Shown: piece by piece, positions 7,700 to 15,606 of the stretch
How positions within the stretch are numbered: the stretch's first letter is position 1
Layout: the number at the start of each line of letters is the position of its first letter
Made by a program: the position numbers and the translations under genes
Assembly: GCF_000829695.1 (NCBI RefSeq)
Contig: NZ_BBNN01000026.1
Location: forward strand, 1 to 64,000
Origin: Streptomyces sp. NBRC 110035
Lineage (GTDB): Bacteria; Actinomycetota; Actinomycetes; Streptomycetales; Streptomycetaceae
Direction of reading: 5' to 3'
Length of the DNA stretch: 64,000 nucleotides
Notes under the pieces: generated by a model
What the model was told of the DNA's origin: nothing
Seen by the model: only the letters and a program-made list of their open reading frames with translations
The model's database searches: none

Positions 7700-9943
7700 G
7701 TGAACAGACGCAGAACCGCTCTGCTGTCCCTGACCGGCCTGCTGGCCACCGCGCTCACCGCGCTGCCCGCCGCCCCGGCCGGGGCGGACGAGGCCGAGCA
7801 GGTCCGCAACGGCACCTTCGACACCACCACCGAACCCTGGTGGGCCTCCGCCGGTGTCACCACGAGCCTGTCCGAGGGCCGCCTGTGCGCCGACGTCCCC
7901 GGCGGAACCACCAACCGGTGGGACGCCGCCGTCGGCCAGAACGACATCACCCTCGTGAAGGGGGAGTCGTACCGCTTCTCCTTCGCCGCGAACGGCACGC
8001 CCGCGGGCCACGTGGTCCGGGCGCTCGTCGGCTTGTCGGTGGCCCCGTACGACACCTACTACGAGGTGTCCCCGCAGCTCAGCGTCTCCGGCGACACGTA
8101 CTCCTACACCTTCACCGCGCCCGTGGACACCGAGCAGGGCCAGGTCGGTCTCCAACTCGGCGGCAGCCCTGACCCCTGGCGCTTCTGCATGGACGACGTG
8201 TCCCTGCTGGGCGGCGTGGAGCCCGAGCCGTACGAGCCCGACACCGGCCCCCGGGTCCGCGTCAACCAGGTCGGCTACCTTCCCGCGGGCCCGAAGAACG
8301 CCACCCTGGTCACCGGGGCGACCGGGCGGCTGCCCTGGCAGCTGAAGGACGCCGGCGGCAGGGTCGTCAGGCAGGGCATGACCCTGCCGCGCGGCGTGGA
8401 CGGGTCGTCCGGGCAGAACGTCCACTCGGTGGACTTCGGTGCCCACCGCGTGCGGGGCACCGGTTACACCCTCACGGTGGACGGCGAGACCAGCCGGCCG
8501 TTCGACATCGGCGCCGGTGCCTACGAACGGCTGCGGCTGGACTCCGCGAAGTACTACTACACCCAGCGCAGCGGCATCGAGATCCGCGACGACCTGCGCC
8601 CCGGCTATGCCCGCCCGGCCGGTCACCTGGACGCGGCCCCCAACCAGGGCGACGGCGCCGTGCCCTGCCAGCCGGGCGTCTGCGACTACTCCCTCGACGT
8701 CACCGGCGGCTGGTACGACGCCGGCGACCACGGCAAGTACGTCGTCAACGGCGGCATCAGCACCTGGGAGGTGCTCAGCACCTACGAACGCGCCCGGCAC
8801 GCCCGCACCGGCCGGGCGGACAAGCTCGGCGACGGCACCCTGGACATCCCGGAGAGCGGCAACGGTGTGCCCGACATCCTCGACGAGGCCCGCTGGGAAC
8901 TGGAGTTCCTGCTGAAGATGCAGGTGCCCGAGGGCGAGCCGCTGGCCGGCATGGCCCATCACAAGATCCACGACGAGCAGTGGACCGGGCTGCCGCTGCT
9001 GCCCGGCGACGACCCGCAGAAGCGCGAACTGCATCCGCCGAGCACCGCCGCCACTCTGAACCTCGCCGCCACGGCCGCCCAGGCGGCCCGCCTGTACCGG
9101 CCCCACGACAGGGAGTTCGCGGCCGAGGCCCTGGCCGCGGCGCGCACCGCCTGGACGGCCGCGCTCGCCCACCCCGAGGAGTACGCGAGCCCGGACGACG
9201 GCATCGGCGGCGGCGCCTACCCGGACGACGAGGTGAGCGACGAGTTCTACTGGGCTGCGGCCGAGCTGTATCTCACCACGGGGGAGGAGCAGTTCAAGGA
9301 GTACGTCCTGAACTCCCCGGTGCACACCGCCGACATCTTCGGCCCCCTCGGCTTCGACTGGTCGCGCACCGCGGCGGCGGGCCGGCTCGACCTCGCGACG
9401 GTGCCGAACAAGCTGCCCGGCCGGGACAGGGTCCGCGGCTCCGTCATCAAGGGCGCCGACCGCTACCTGGCCACGCTGAAGGCCCACCCGTACGGCATGC
9501 CCTACGCACCGGCCGGCAATGTCTACGACTGGGGCTCCAGCCACCAGGTGCTCAACAACGCGGTCGTCCTCGCCACGGCCCACGACCTCACCGGTGCCGC
9601 CAAGTACCGGGACGGCGCGCTGCAGAGCATGGACTACATCCTCGGCCGCAACGCCCTGAACATCTCCTACGTCACCGGGTACGGCGAGGTCAGTGCGCAG
9701 AACCAGCACAGCCGCTGGTACGCCCGCCAGCTCGACCCGGCGCTGCCGAACCCGCCCGCCGGGACCCTCTCCGGTGGACCCAACTCGAGCATCCAGGACC
9801 CCTACGCCCAGTCGGTGCTCCAGGGCTGCGTCGGCCAGTTCTGTTTCATCGACGACATCCAGTCCTGGTCGACCAACGAGCACACCATCAACTGGAACGC
9901 GGCCCTGACCCGCATGGCCTCCTTCGTGGCCGACCAGGGGTAG
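7700..9943 (+). CDS. secreted GH9 cellulase with N-terminal CBM4/9
   Basis: 747 residues. A signal peptide (basic NRRR, hydrophobic core, cleavage near APAGADEA, about residue 33) is followed by a CBM4/9 carbohydrate module (about 38-170, 'VRNGTFDTTTEPWW'), an Ig-like CelD_N domain (about 187-270, 'VRVNQVGYLP') and a GH9 (alpha/alpha)6 catalytic domain (about 275-745). Catalytic signatures are the Asp pair in 'GGWYDAGDHGKYV' and the acid Glu in 'NEHTINWNAA'. It should hydrolyse beta-1,4-glucan outside the cell. The GTG at 7700 has GAGGAG 7 bases upstream. Control by CebR is strongly indicated by the operator 43 bases upstream. It ends 24 bases before a strong hairpin and is monocistronic. Confidence 0.95.
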   Translation: MNRRRTALLSLTGLLATALTALPAAPAGADEAEQVRNGTFDTTTEPWWASAGVTTSLSEGRLCADVPGGTTNRWDAAVGQNDITLVKGESYRFSFAANGTPAGHVVRALVGLSVAPYDTYYEVSPQLSVSGDTYSYTFTAPVDTEQGQVGLQLGGSPDPWRFCMDDVSLLGGVEPEPYEPDTGPRVRVNQVGYLPAGPKNATLVTGATGRLPWQLKDAGGRVVRQGMTLPRGVDGSSGQNVHSVDFGAHRVRGTGYTLTVDGETSRPFDIGAGAYERLRLDSAKYYYTQRSGIEIRDDLRPGYARPAGHLDAAPNQGDGAVPCQPGVCDYSLDVTGGWYDAGDHGKYVVNGGISTWEVLSTYERARHARTGRADKLGDGTLDIPESGNGVPDILDEARWELEFLLKMQVPEGEPLAGMAHHKIHDEQWTGLPLLPGDDPQKRELHPPSTAATLNLAATAAQAARLYRPHDREFAAEALAAARTAWTAALAHPEEYASPDDGIGGGAYPDDEVSDEFYWAAAELYLTTGEEQFKEYVLNSPVHTADIFGPLGFDWSRTAAAGRLDLATVPNKLPGRDRVRGSVIKGADRYLATLKAHPYGMPYAPAGNVYDWGSSHQVLNNAVVLATAHDLTGAAKYRDGALQSMDYILGRNALNISYVTGYGEVSAQNQHSRWYARQLDPALPNPPAGTLSGGPNSSIQDPYAQSVLQGCVGQFCFIDDIQSWSTNEHTINWNAALTRMASFVADQG

Positions 9944-9966
9944 CGGACCGCGGTACCCGCGCCGGC

Positions 9967-10007
9967 GCCGGAGGTGTCGTCCCGTTCACCGGGGCGACAC
10001 CTCCGGC
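9967..10007 (+). terminator. strong hairpin terminator of the GH9 gene
   Basis: Thirteen-base perfect stem (GCCGGAGGTGTCG at 9967-9979 pairing with 9995-10007) around a 15-base loop, 24 bases after the cellulase stop codon. Confidence 0.85.
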
Positions 10008-10086
10008 ACATCCTTTCGGTACCGCCTCATAGCCGCTCTGAGCTGGTGGTATTTACGATCGAGTACCCGAGCGGTACCGTGATGGC

Positions 10087-10332
10087 ATGCCTGCTCTGAA
10101 TGTGGAGTTCAGCGACCGCGAGCTCGAGGACCTGCGGCAGATCGCCAAGGAGCGCGGTACGTCGATGAAGGCGCTGGTGCGGGAGGCGGCCGCGGCCGAC
10201 ATCGCCCGCCACCGGGCGCTCCAGGAGGGCGCGGAGGCCTTCCGCCGGTTCTTCGACTCGCACGCCGACGAGTTCGCCGCCGCCTTCCCGGACGACGAAC
10301 CGCGGGCCAAGGGCGCGGGACGGGCCGCCTGA
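10087..10332 (+). CDS. ribbon-helix-helix-type antitoxin
   Basis: 81 residues. The N-terminal strand 'LNVEFSDRELEDLRQIAKE' followed by 'SMKALVREAAAADIARHR' fits a ribbon-helix-helix DNA-binding antitoxin, with a C-terminal tail rich in Asp/Glu/Phe that could bind a toxin. The ATG at 10087 closely follows a less G+C-rich stretch that may carry the promoter. Its stop is 3 bases before the ATG of the Fic/Doc-like gene, the classic antitoxin-toxin order. RHH antitoxins usually repress their own operon. Confidence 0.8.
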   Translation: MPALNVEFSDRELEDLRQIAKERGTSMKALVREAAAADIARHRALQEGAEAFRRFFDSHADEFAAAFPDDEPRAKGAGRAA

Positions 10333-10335
10333 CCG

Positions 10336-10713
10336 ATGACATCCGTTCTGCACATCGACGTGCCCTGGCTGCTCCAGCGGCACGAGGAGGTCCTTCCGGA
10401 CCAGCCCACCATCAACGACTTCTCGGCGCTGGTCGCGGCCGTCGCCCGGCACCGCGTCGATCCGCCCCGCCTCGGTGTGGACTCGGACGCGGCCTGGCGG
10501 GCCGCCGCCCTGCTGCACACCCTCGCCCTGCTCCGCCCCCTGCCGTCGGCCAACGCCCGCTTCGCGTGCGCCACGGCGGTGGCGTACATGTTCGTCAGCG
10601 GTGCCGGCATCGACCCGCCCTACGGCGCCATCGTCGACCTCGCCCGCGATCTGATGTCCGGCACGGCGGACGTCTACGGGGCCGCCGACCGGCTCCGCTC
10701 CTGGCAGATCTGA
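10336..10713 (+). CDS. Fic/Doc-like toxin component with degenerate active motif
   Basis: 125 residues, all-helical. It matches actinobacterial proteins annotated as Fic/Doc toxin components of toxin-antitoxin systems. Fic and Doc enzymes use H-x-F-x-x-(A/G)-N-K-R-x-x to AMPylate or phosphorylate targets such as EF-Tu. Here the aligned segment is 'RPLPSANARFA' (about residues 69-79): A-N and Arg are kept, but the catalytic His is Arg, Phe is Leu and Lys is Ala. It is translationally close to the antitoxin at 10087-10332. Either the toxin is inactive, or this branch uses other chemistry. Family assignment is good; activity is doubtful. Confidence 0.7.
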   Translation: MTSVLHIDVPWLLQRHEEVLPDQPTINDFSALVAAVARHRVDPPRLGVDSDAAWRAAALLHTLALLRPLPSANARFACATAVAYMFVSGAGIDPPYGAIVDLARDLMSGTADVYGAADRLRSWQI

Positions 10714-11051
10714 TACCACCGCCGGAATGCGAGAACCGGGTGAACCACGGGAAAACGCAGGTGGAAAGCCGATGCCGACGACTCCGGCCATGTTTTTCCT
10801 TTTGACTTCCTGTCAACGAGCGGAGGTTTCCCCGGCGCCTTGTTGGCCGTGTTCCGGTTGTGCGAGAGTGAGCCACCCGTGAGGGGGTAAAATCCGGGGT
10901 CGCACGCGCGTCGATGAACCGGGTCCGCTTTCACCATCGGTGAATTGGCCCCCTCCCGCGCAACGCCGCCAAAGAGGTAGGGACCACCTGGGACCTCCCT
11001 TTTCGGCGTCAGAACTTCTGTGTCACCTGCGCGTGGGAAGGAACCGCCTCA
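10714..11051. other. AT-richer leader of second lectin-sigma gene, 338 bases
   Basis: It holds T-runs and two short inverted repeats: TTGAC-TTCCT-GTCAA at 10802-10816 and TTCACC-ATC-GGTGAA at 10930-10944. The base composition argues against coding and suggests promoter and operator sequence for the gene at 11052. No confident sigma consensus was assigned. Confidence 0.5.
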
Positions 11052-12695
11052 GTGCCCACCCCTTATTCCCCCCGGTCTCCGTATCCCTCTCCCGGAGGGG
11101 ATCCGGGGGAGTCCGACGAGTCCCTCGCCGCACGGTTGCGAGGCCGTCCGGAGGGCGAGGCCGCCCACTCCGTCGCGATGCTGACCACACGTCACTGGCC
11201 GGCGATGCACGACTACGCGACCGTCTGCCTCGCCTCGTCGGGGCCGGCCGCCGCCATGGTCACCGCGGCGGCGCAGCACCGTGTCCTGAACCGGGTCGCC
11301 CTCGGCGAACCGGCCGTTGCCCTGCGGCCGGTGCTGCTGGTGGCCGTGCGGGACACGGTCCGGGAATGGGCCTCGGACGACCGGAGCGCCGGTGCCCTGC
11401 CGGAACTGCTCAAGCCGGCCGGCGGACGCGGCATGCGCGCGGCCAGGACGATGACGCCGGAGAACCGCACACTGGCCCATCGTTCGTTCCGGTCCCTGCC
11501 CGGCCTCGCCCGCTGTGTGCTCTGGCACGTCGAGGTCGAGGCGGAACCCGTGTCCGTCCCGGCCGGCCTTCTCGGCATCGATGCCGACATCGCCTCGGGC
11601 ACGCTCCGGCAGGCGCGTGAGACCTTCCGTCAGGGCTGTCTCCAGGCCCATCAGGAACTCGCGCCGACGAAGGACTGCCGGTTCTACAACCGACTCCTCG
11701 ACGTCCCCATCCGCCGTGGCGGCACACTGCTCCCCGATGTCCAGCAGCACCTGGCGGAATGCCGCTACTGCCGGAACGCGGCCGAGCAACTCAGTCATTT
11801 CGAGGGGGACCTCGGCACGCTCATCGCCGAGGCCGTTCTCGGTTGGGGCGCCCGCCGCTACCTCGACTCGCGTCCCGGCCGGGCGACACCGGGCCCGCGC
11901 GGCGGCCGCGCGGCCCGCCGCGGACACCGCTCCGGCGGCGGACGGTCCGGTGGCAGCCGGCACCGCCTGCTGTCCCGGATCCCCGCCCCCCCACGCCTCA
12001 CCGGTCTCGGGCGCCCGGACGCGGTGCGTTCCACCAGGACCCTGCTCACCGGCCTCGGAGCCGTCTCGGCCGGCGTGCTGGTGAGCGTGCTCATCGCCGG
12101 GGGCTCCCCCTCCGACGGCAGCGGCACCGACCCGACCGGTGCCACCAGCGCGGCCGACGGCCGGGGGGTCGTACCGACCGAGTCCCCGCCGGGCGTGGCC
12201 GGACTGCCCACAGGGCCGGAACCGGCCCTCCTGCGCAACATCGCCTCCGGGCTGTGCCTCGACACCCGGGGCGAGCCCCAGGACGGCACCGGCACCCGGC
12301 TCGCTGGGTGTTCCTCGCGGCTGAGCCAGCAGTGGACCTACGAGGAGGACGGGCTGCTGCGCAGTGTGGCCGACCCGGGCCTGTGTCTGGACGCGCACAA
12401 GGACGCCGGGGTCGTCGTCCTCGCCACCTGTGCCGACGCCGGCGAGAGCCGGGCCGACGACGTGCGCTACGACCTCACCGAGCAGGGCGAGTTGCTGCCC
12501 CGCTGGGACGAACAGCTGGCGCTCGTGCCGGCCGCCCCCGATGCGAACGCCGACATCGTCATCAGGGTGCGGGACCGGAGCGAGAACCAGCGCTGGCTGA
12601 CCGAGCCGGTGTCCTCGGCCCAGGACGTCCTGTCGATCGGCCGGCCCCGTACCCCGGCGGCAGGGTCCGTGGAACCGGCCGGGCCGGTGACGTGA
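11052..12695 (+). CDS. sigma-like / zinc anti-sigma / TM / ricin-lectin fusion, paralogue
   Basis: 547 residues, same architecture as the protein at 2989-4890. Sigma region-2-like block (about 50-115, 'HWPAMHDYATVCLASSGPAAA'), region-4-like block (about 140-200, 'SFRSLPGLARCVLWHVEVE'), zinc anti-sigma motif H-x3-C-x2-C (HLAECRYC, about 232), Arg-rich cytoplasmic linker, one membrane helix (about 332-352, 'GAVSAGVLVSVLIAGG') and a ricin beta-trefoil (about 392-516, 'NIASGLCLD', 'SQQWTYEEDGLLRS', 'GLCLD', 'NQRWL'). The GTG at 11052 has GGAAGGA upstream with 9-base spacing. A hairpin terminator follows, so it is probably monocistronic. Function inferred: membrane-bound regulator sensing extracellular glycans. 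Confidence 0.8.
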   Translation: MPTPYSPRSPYPSPGGDPGESDESLAARLRGRPEGEAAHSVAMLTTRHWPAMHDYATVCLASSGPAAAMVTAAAQHRVLNRVALGEPAVALRPVLLVAVRDTVREWASDDRSAGALPELLKPAGGRGMRAARTMTPENRTLAHRSFRSLPGLARCVLWHVEVEAEPVSVPAGLLGIDADIASGTLRQARETFRQGCLQAHQELAPTKDCRFYNRLLDVPIRRGGTLLPDVQQHLAECRYCRNAAEQLSHFEGDLGTLIAEAVLGWGARRYLDSRPGRATPGPRGGRAARRGHRSGGGRSGGSRHRLLSRIPAPPRLTGLGRPDAVRSTRTLLTGLGAVSAGVLVSVLIAGGSPSDGSGTDPTGATSAADGRGVVPTESPPGVAGLPTGPEPALLRNIASGLCLDTRGEPQDGTGTRLAGCSSRLSQQWTYEEDGLLRSVADPGLCLDAHKDAGVVVLATCADAGESRADDVRYDLTEQGELLPRWDEQLALVPAAPDANADIVIRVRDRSENQRWLTEPVSSAQDVLSIGRPRTPAAGSVEPAGPVT

Positions 12696-12702
12696 AGCGC
12701 GC

Positions 12703-12744
12703 GGCCGGGGCGGGGGAGCGGGCACGGTAGCCCGCGCCCCGGCC
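12703..12744 (+). terminator. two-level hairpin terminator
   Basis: Outer stem GGCCGGGGCG (12703-12712) with CGCCCCGGCC (12735-12744). The enclosed segment can form a second hairpin GCGGGC-ACGGTA-GCCCGC. It lies 8 bases after the stop of the lectin fusion. Confidence 0.75.
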
Positions 12745-12784
12745 CGGTACCCCCGGCCCGGTAACCCGACGCCCCGGCCGGGTC

Positions 12785-13948
12785 GGCCGGTGCCCTCCAC
12801 GAGGTCGCCGGGCCCGACCGTGGCCGAGGTGGCGTGCCCGGGCAGGGCGAGGGTGAGGTCCGGCTCCGCGAGCAGACAGCGGATCACGTCCTCGACCCCC
12901 GCCTGCCCGTCGAGGCCGAGCCCGTAGACGTAGGGCCGCCCCAGGAGCACCGCCCGCGCGCCGAGGGCAAGGGCCTTGAAGACGTCGTCACCGGTGCGGA
13001 CACCGCTGTCGAGCAGCACGGTCAGCCGGTCGCCGGCAGTGGCCACCGCACCGGGCAGCGCGTCCGCCGCCGCGGCGGACCCGGCCACCCGACGGCCTCC
13101 GTGGTGGGACACCACCAACCCCGTCCCTCCCGGCATCGGCCGAGAGCCGGGCGTCGTCCGGATGCGGCACACCCTTGAGAACGATCGGCCCGTCCCCGTT
13201 CTCCCGCAGGAACGCGAGGTCCGGCCAGGTCTGGCGGGGTCGCAGAACATGCCGACGAAACGCCTGACCGCCGCGTCCGGGTCCTCGTGCACGGGCTCGG
13301 CCGGGCCGGCCCGGAAGGCGGGGTCCGAGAAGTGGTGGGCGGTGCCCACTCCGTGCAGGAACGGCAGAAAAGCCTGGTCCAGGTCGCGCGGACGCCAGGA
13401 CGGCAGGGGAGTGTCCAGGGTGACCACCAAGGCCGTGACCCCGGCGGCCCTCGCTCGGCCGAGAAAACTCCGGGAGATCTCAGGGTCCTTCGGCCAGTAC
13501 GGCTGGAACCGGTGCTCCGCGTCGCCCATCGTCCCCGCGACCTGCTCCATCGGCGTGCTGGAGGTGGGGGAGAGCACGAACGGCACACCCTGCGCGGCAG
13601 CTGCCCGCGCGGCGGCCGGTTCGGTGTCCGGGTGCATCAGCGACAGCACCCCGACCGGCGCCGGCGCCGGCGCCGGTCGGGGTGCTGTCGAGCACCTCCA
13701 CCGACAGGTCACGCTCGTGCACGTCCCGCAGCATGCGCGGCACGATCCGGTGGCGGGCCGGAGCCGCCCGGTTGGCGCGCGCGGTACTGCCGCCGCCCGT
13801 GCTGCCCGCCGCATGACCGACCGGCCCCGCCCGAGCCGCCGCTCGGTCGGCTCCCCAGCCGGGTCAGGTCCGTGGGCAGCCGGGGCACGGCACCCGTCAT
13901 CCCGTTCAGGTGGATCTCGTACGGGAAGTCCGCCCGGTGTCCGGCCAT
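12785..13948 (-). pseudogene. FMN-dependent alpha-hydroxy-acid dehydrogenase (lactate 2-monooxygenase-like), frameshifted
   Basis: Remnant of a (S)-2-hydroxy-acid oxidase. Reading from ATG 13948, recognisable blocks occur in changing frames: 'FPYEIHLNGMTG' start; then, one frame over, 'RHRIVPRMLRDVHERDL'; then, after the palindrome at 13641-13690, 'APVGVLSLMHPDTEP', 'PFVLSPTSSTPMEQVA' and 'ALVVTLDTPLPSWRPRDL'; then 'DLAFLRENGDGPIVLKGVPH'; and finally 'GLVVSHHGGRRVAG', 'LLDSGVRTGDDVFKAL' and 'ALGARAVLLGRPYVYGL'. At least four frame changes plus missing barrel segments rule out a working enzyme. FMN-site residues (SHHGGR, LDSGVR) survive in sequence only. The 3' boundary is approximate. Confidence 0.8.
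13641..13690. repeat. perfect 50-bp palindrome inside the pseudogene
   Basis: Each strand of 13641-13690 reads the same 5' to 3'. Arms begin CGACAGCACCCCGACC and the centre is a run of GGCGCC units. Bases just outside (13640 G, 13691 A) break the symmetry. It sits exactly where the pseudogene changes frame. Confidence 0.95.
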
Positions 13949-14284
13949 GCGACGTCCCCGCCCCTCCTCGTCGAGCCGAATGAATCATGAACAGAAGGCA
14001 TCGCGGAACGGTCCGCCGGGAACGGAAGCGGAATGTTTCAGGCCTATTGCGAAACAGTGGGAATCCGGCCATCTGGCCACTTCCTGCAAGCACCACCCGT
14101 GCGGTTACCGGGCTCACGCCCACGCGTTCCGTGACTTCGCGCCACTGATTCAATACGCAATGTTACTGAAAGCGGCCCGGTCGATGTGTGTTTCCGCGGC
14201 GGACTCGGCAGACTCCCGCTCGCCGGTCCGGCACCACCGAGCACGGGCCGGCGACTCGTCGAAACGAGCGGAAGGATGCACACA
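13949..14284. other. upstream region of the SSI gene, 336 bases
   Basis: Divergent spacer between the decayed dehydrogenase and the SSI gene. Locally less G+C-rich (about 14135-14175), consistent with a promoter. No gene and no confident promoter consensus. Confidence 0.4.
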
Positions 14285-14719
14285 ATGCGGAACACCGCGC
14301 GCTGGGCCACCACCATCGGCCTGACCGCCGCAGCCGTCTGCGCATCTCTGTCCGGGGCCGCGTCGGCCGCGCCGGGCAGCGCACCGTCCGCGCTCTACGC
14401 CCCGTCGGCCCTGGTGCTCAGCATGGGCCACGGGGAGAGCGCCATGGCCGTCACACCGGAGCGCGCGGTCACCCTGACCTGCGCCCCCGGCCCTTCCGGC
14501 ACCCACCCGGCCGCGGCCGACGCGTGCGGGGAACTGGCCGAGGTGAACGGTGATCTGCAGGCCCTCGCGCCGAGAGAGGGCGTGTTCTGCACCCATCAGT
14601 ACGACCCGGTCGTCGTCACCGTCGACGGGGTGTGGCAGGGGCAGCGGCTCTCGTACGAGCGGACCTTCGCCAACGAGTGCGTGATGAACGCCCACGGTTC
14701 GGGCGTCCTCGCGTTCTGA
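14285..14719 (+). CDS. secreted subtilisin inhibitor-like protein (SSI family)
   Basis: 144 residues: Sec signal peptide (about 1-30, cleavage after AASA) and a mature SSI domain (MEROPS I16), a dimeric tight-binding inhibitor of subtilisin- and trypsin-like proteases. Conserved features are 'LTCAPGPSGTHP', 'ADACGELAEVNGDL', 'YDPVVVTVDGVWQGQRLSYE' and the C-terminal 'NECVMNAHGSGVLAF'; all four disulfide cysteines are present. The reactive loop, normally C-P-M-V-Y-D-P, here reads C-T-H-Q-Y-D-P, so P1 is His and P2 is Thr instead of Pro. The ATG at 14285 has GGAAGG 8 bases upstream; an ATG at 14276 lacks one. It may control the two secreted S1 proteases in this window or other exoproteases. Confidence 0.93.
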   Translation: MRNTARWATTIGLTAAAVCASLSGAASAAPGSAPSALYAPSALVLSMGHGESAMAVTPERAVTLTCAPGPSGTHPAAADACGELAEVNGDLQALAPREGVFCTHQYDPVVVTVDGVWQGQRLSYERTFANECVMNAHGSGVLAF

Positions 14720-14874
14720 GACCGGGACCGCACGGTTCCCGTGACCGCGTGGCGGTCGGGTACTGGGGAGTGCCGACCTCCTCGCGGAACGTGCGGCCCC
14801 GCAAAGGGAGGCCGGCGGGCGGAGTGGGGCCGCCCCCGGCCTCCGGCGTGTCCGGGGGCGGGTGTCCGGACGCG

Positions 14875-15606
14875 TCACGTCATCTGACGCCGCACCACCT
14901 CGTGCAGCCGGCCGCCCGGATCGGCGAGCAGCCGGTCCGGCGGGCCCTGCCGCACCACCCTGCCGTCCTCCATCACCACCACCCGGTCCGCGTCCATCAC
15001 GGTGGACAACCGGTGGGCGGTGACGGCCCGGGTCGCCCGGAGCGCCTTGGTGCTCCCGATCACCGTGCGCTGCGTCTCGTTGTCCAGGGCACTGGTCGCC
15101 TCGTCGAAGAAGAGGATGCGCGGCCGGCGGATCAGCGCCTGGGCGATCATCAGCCGCTGCCGCTGCCGCTGCCGCTGCCGCTGGCCGCCGGAGACCGCCC
15201 CGCTGCCCGAGACGATGGTGTGCAGCCCCCATCGGCATCCGCCGGATGTCCTCCGCGAGCCCCGCCATCTCGGCCGCCGCCATCGCCTGCTCGGGCGTGT
15301 ACGGCTCGGTGCCGCAGATGACGTCCAGGAGGAACCGGTGAACGGCTGGGCGTGCTGGAGCACCACACCGCACTGGCGCCGTACCGCCGACCGGTCGAGC
15401 GCGGCCAGGCCCTGACCGTCGTACGGCACACTTCCCGACAGCGGCCTCTCGAAGCCGATGAGCAGCCGCAGCAACGTGGACTTGCCGCAGCCGCTGGGGT
15501 CGGCGACCGCCACGAACTCGCCCGGCCGGACCTCGAAGGAGACGTCGTCGAGGACCAGCGGACCGTCGTCCGAGTACCGGAAGGGCACCCGCCGCGCCTC
15601 CGGTGC
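14875..15606 (-). pseudogene. ABC exporter ATPase domain relic (NHLP bacteriocin exporter type)
   Basis: Only the C-terminal ATPase of a peptidase/permease/ATPase exporter (NHLM/NHLP leader-peptide bacteriocin type) remains; the permease part is absent. Blocks: 'FRYSDDGPLVLDDVSFEV'; Walker A as 'DPSGCGKSTLL', in which the first Gly is Asp; 'LIGFERPLSGSV'; a frame change after 'QHAQPFTG'; 'DVICGTEPYTPEQAMAAAEM' and 'DIRRMPMG' in the second frame; then back to 'HTIVSGSGAVSGG'. The signature motif is lengthened to five QR pairs by a hexanucleotide expansion. Walker B 'RILFFDEATSALD' and the switch His 'AHRLSTVM' are intact. The combination of truncation, two frameshifts and P-loop damage makes it inactive. 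No precursor peptide gene is adjacent. Confidence 0.82.
15153..15182. repeat. five tandem GCCGCT hexanucleotides
   Basis: Perfect GCCGCT x5 within the signature-motif codons of the ABC relic. It encodes Gln-Arg pairs on the minus strand. Related ATPases have two such pairs, so about 18 bases look like slippage expansion. Confidence 0.85.

Noticed and set aside
7637..9883. 748-codon open frame antisense to the GH9 cellulase
   Set aside because: Shadow of the cellulase gene; no domain similarity and it would run through the CebR operator.
11049..14153. 1034-codon open frame on the minus strand
   Set aside because: The left part is antisense to the lectin-sigma gene and the right part strings together pieces of the frameshifted dehydrogenase. 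High G+C removes stop codons, so openness alone is not evidence.
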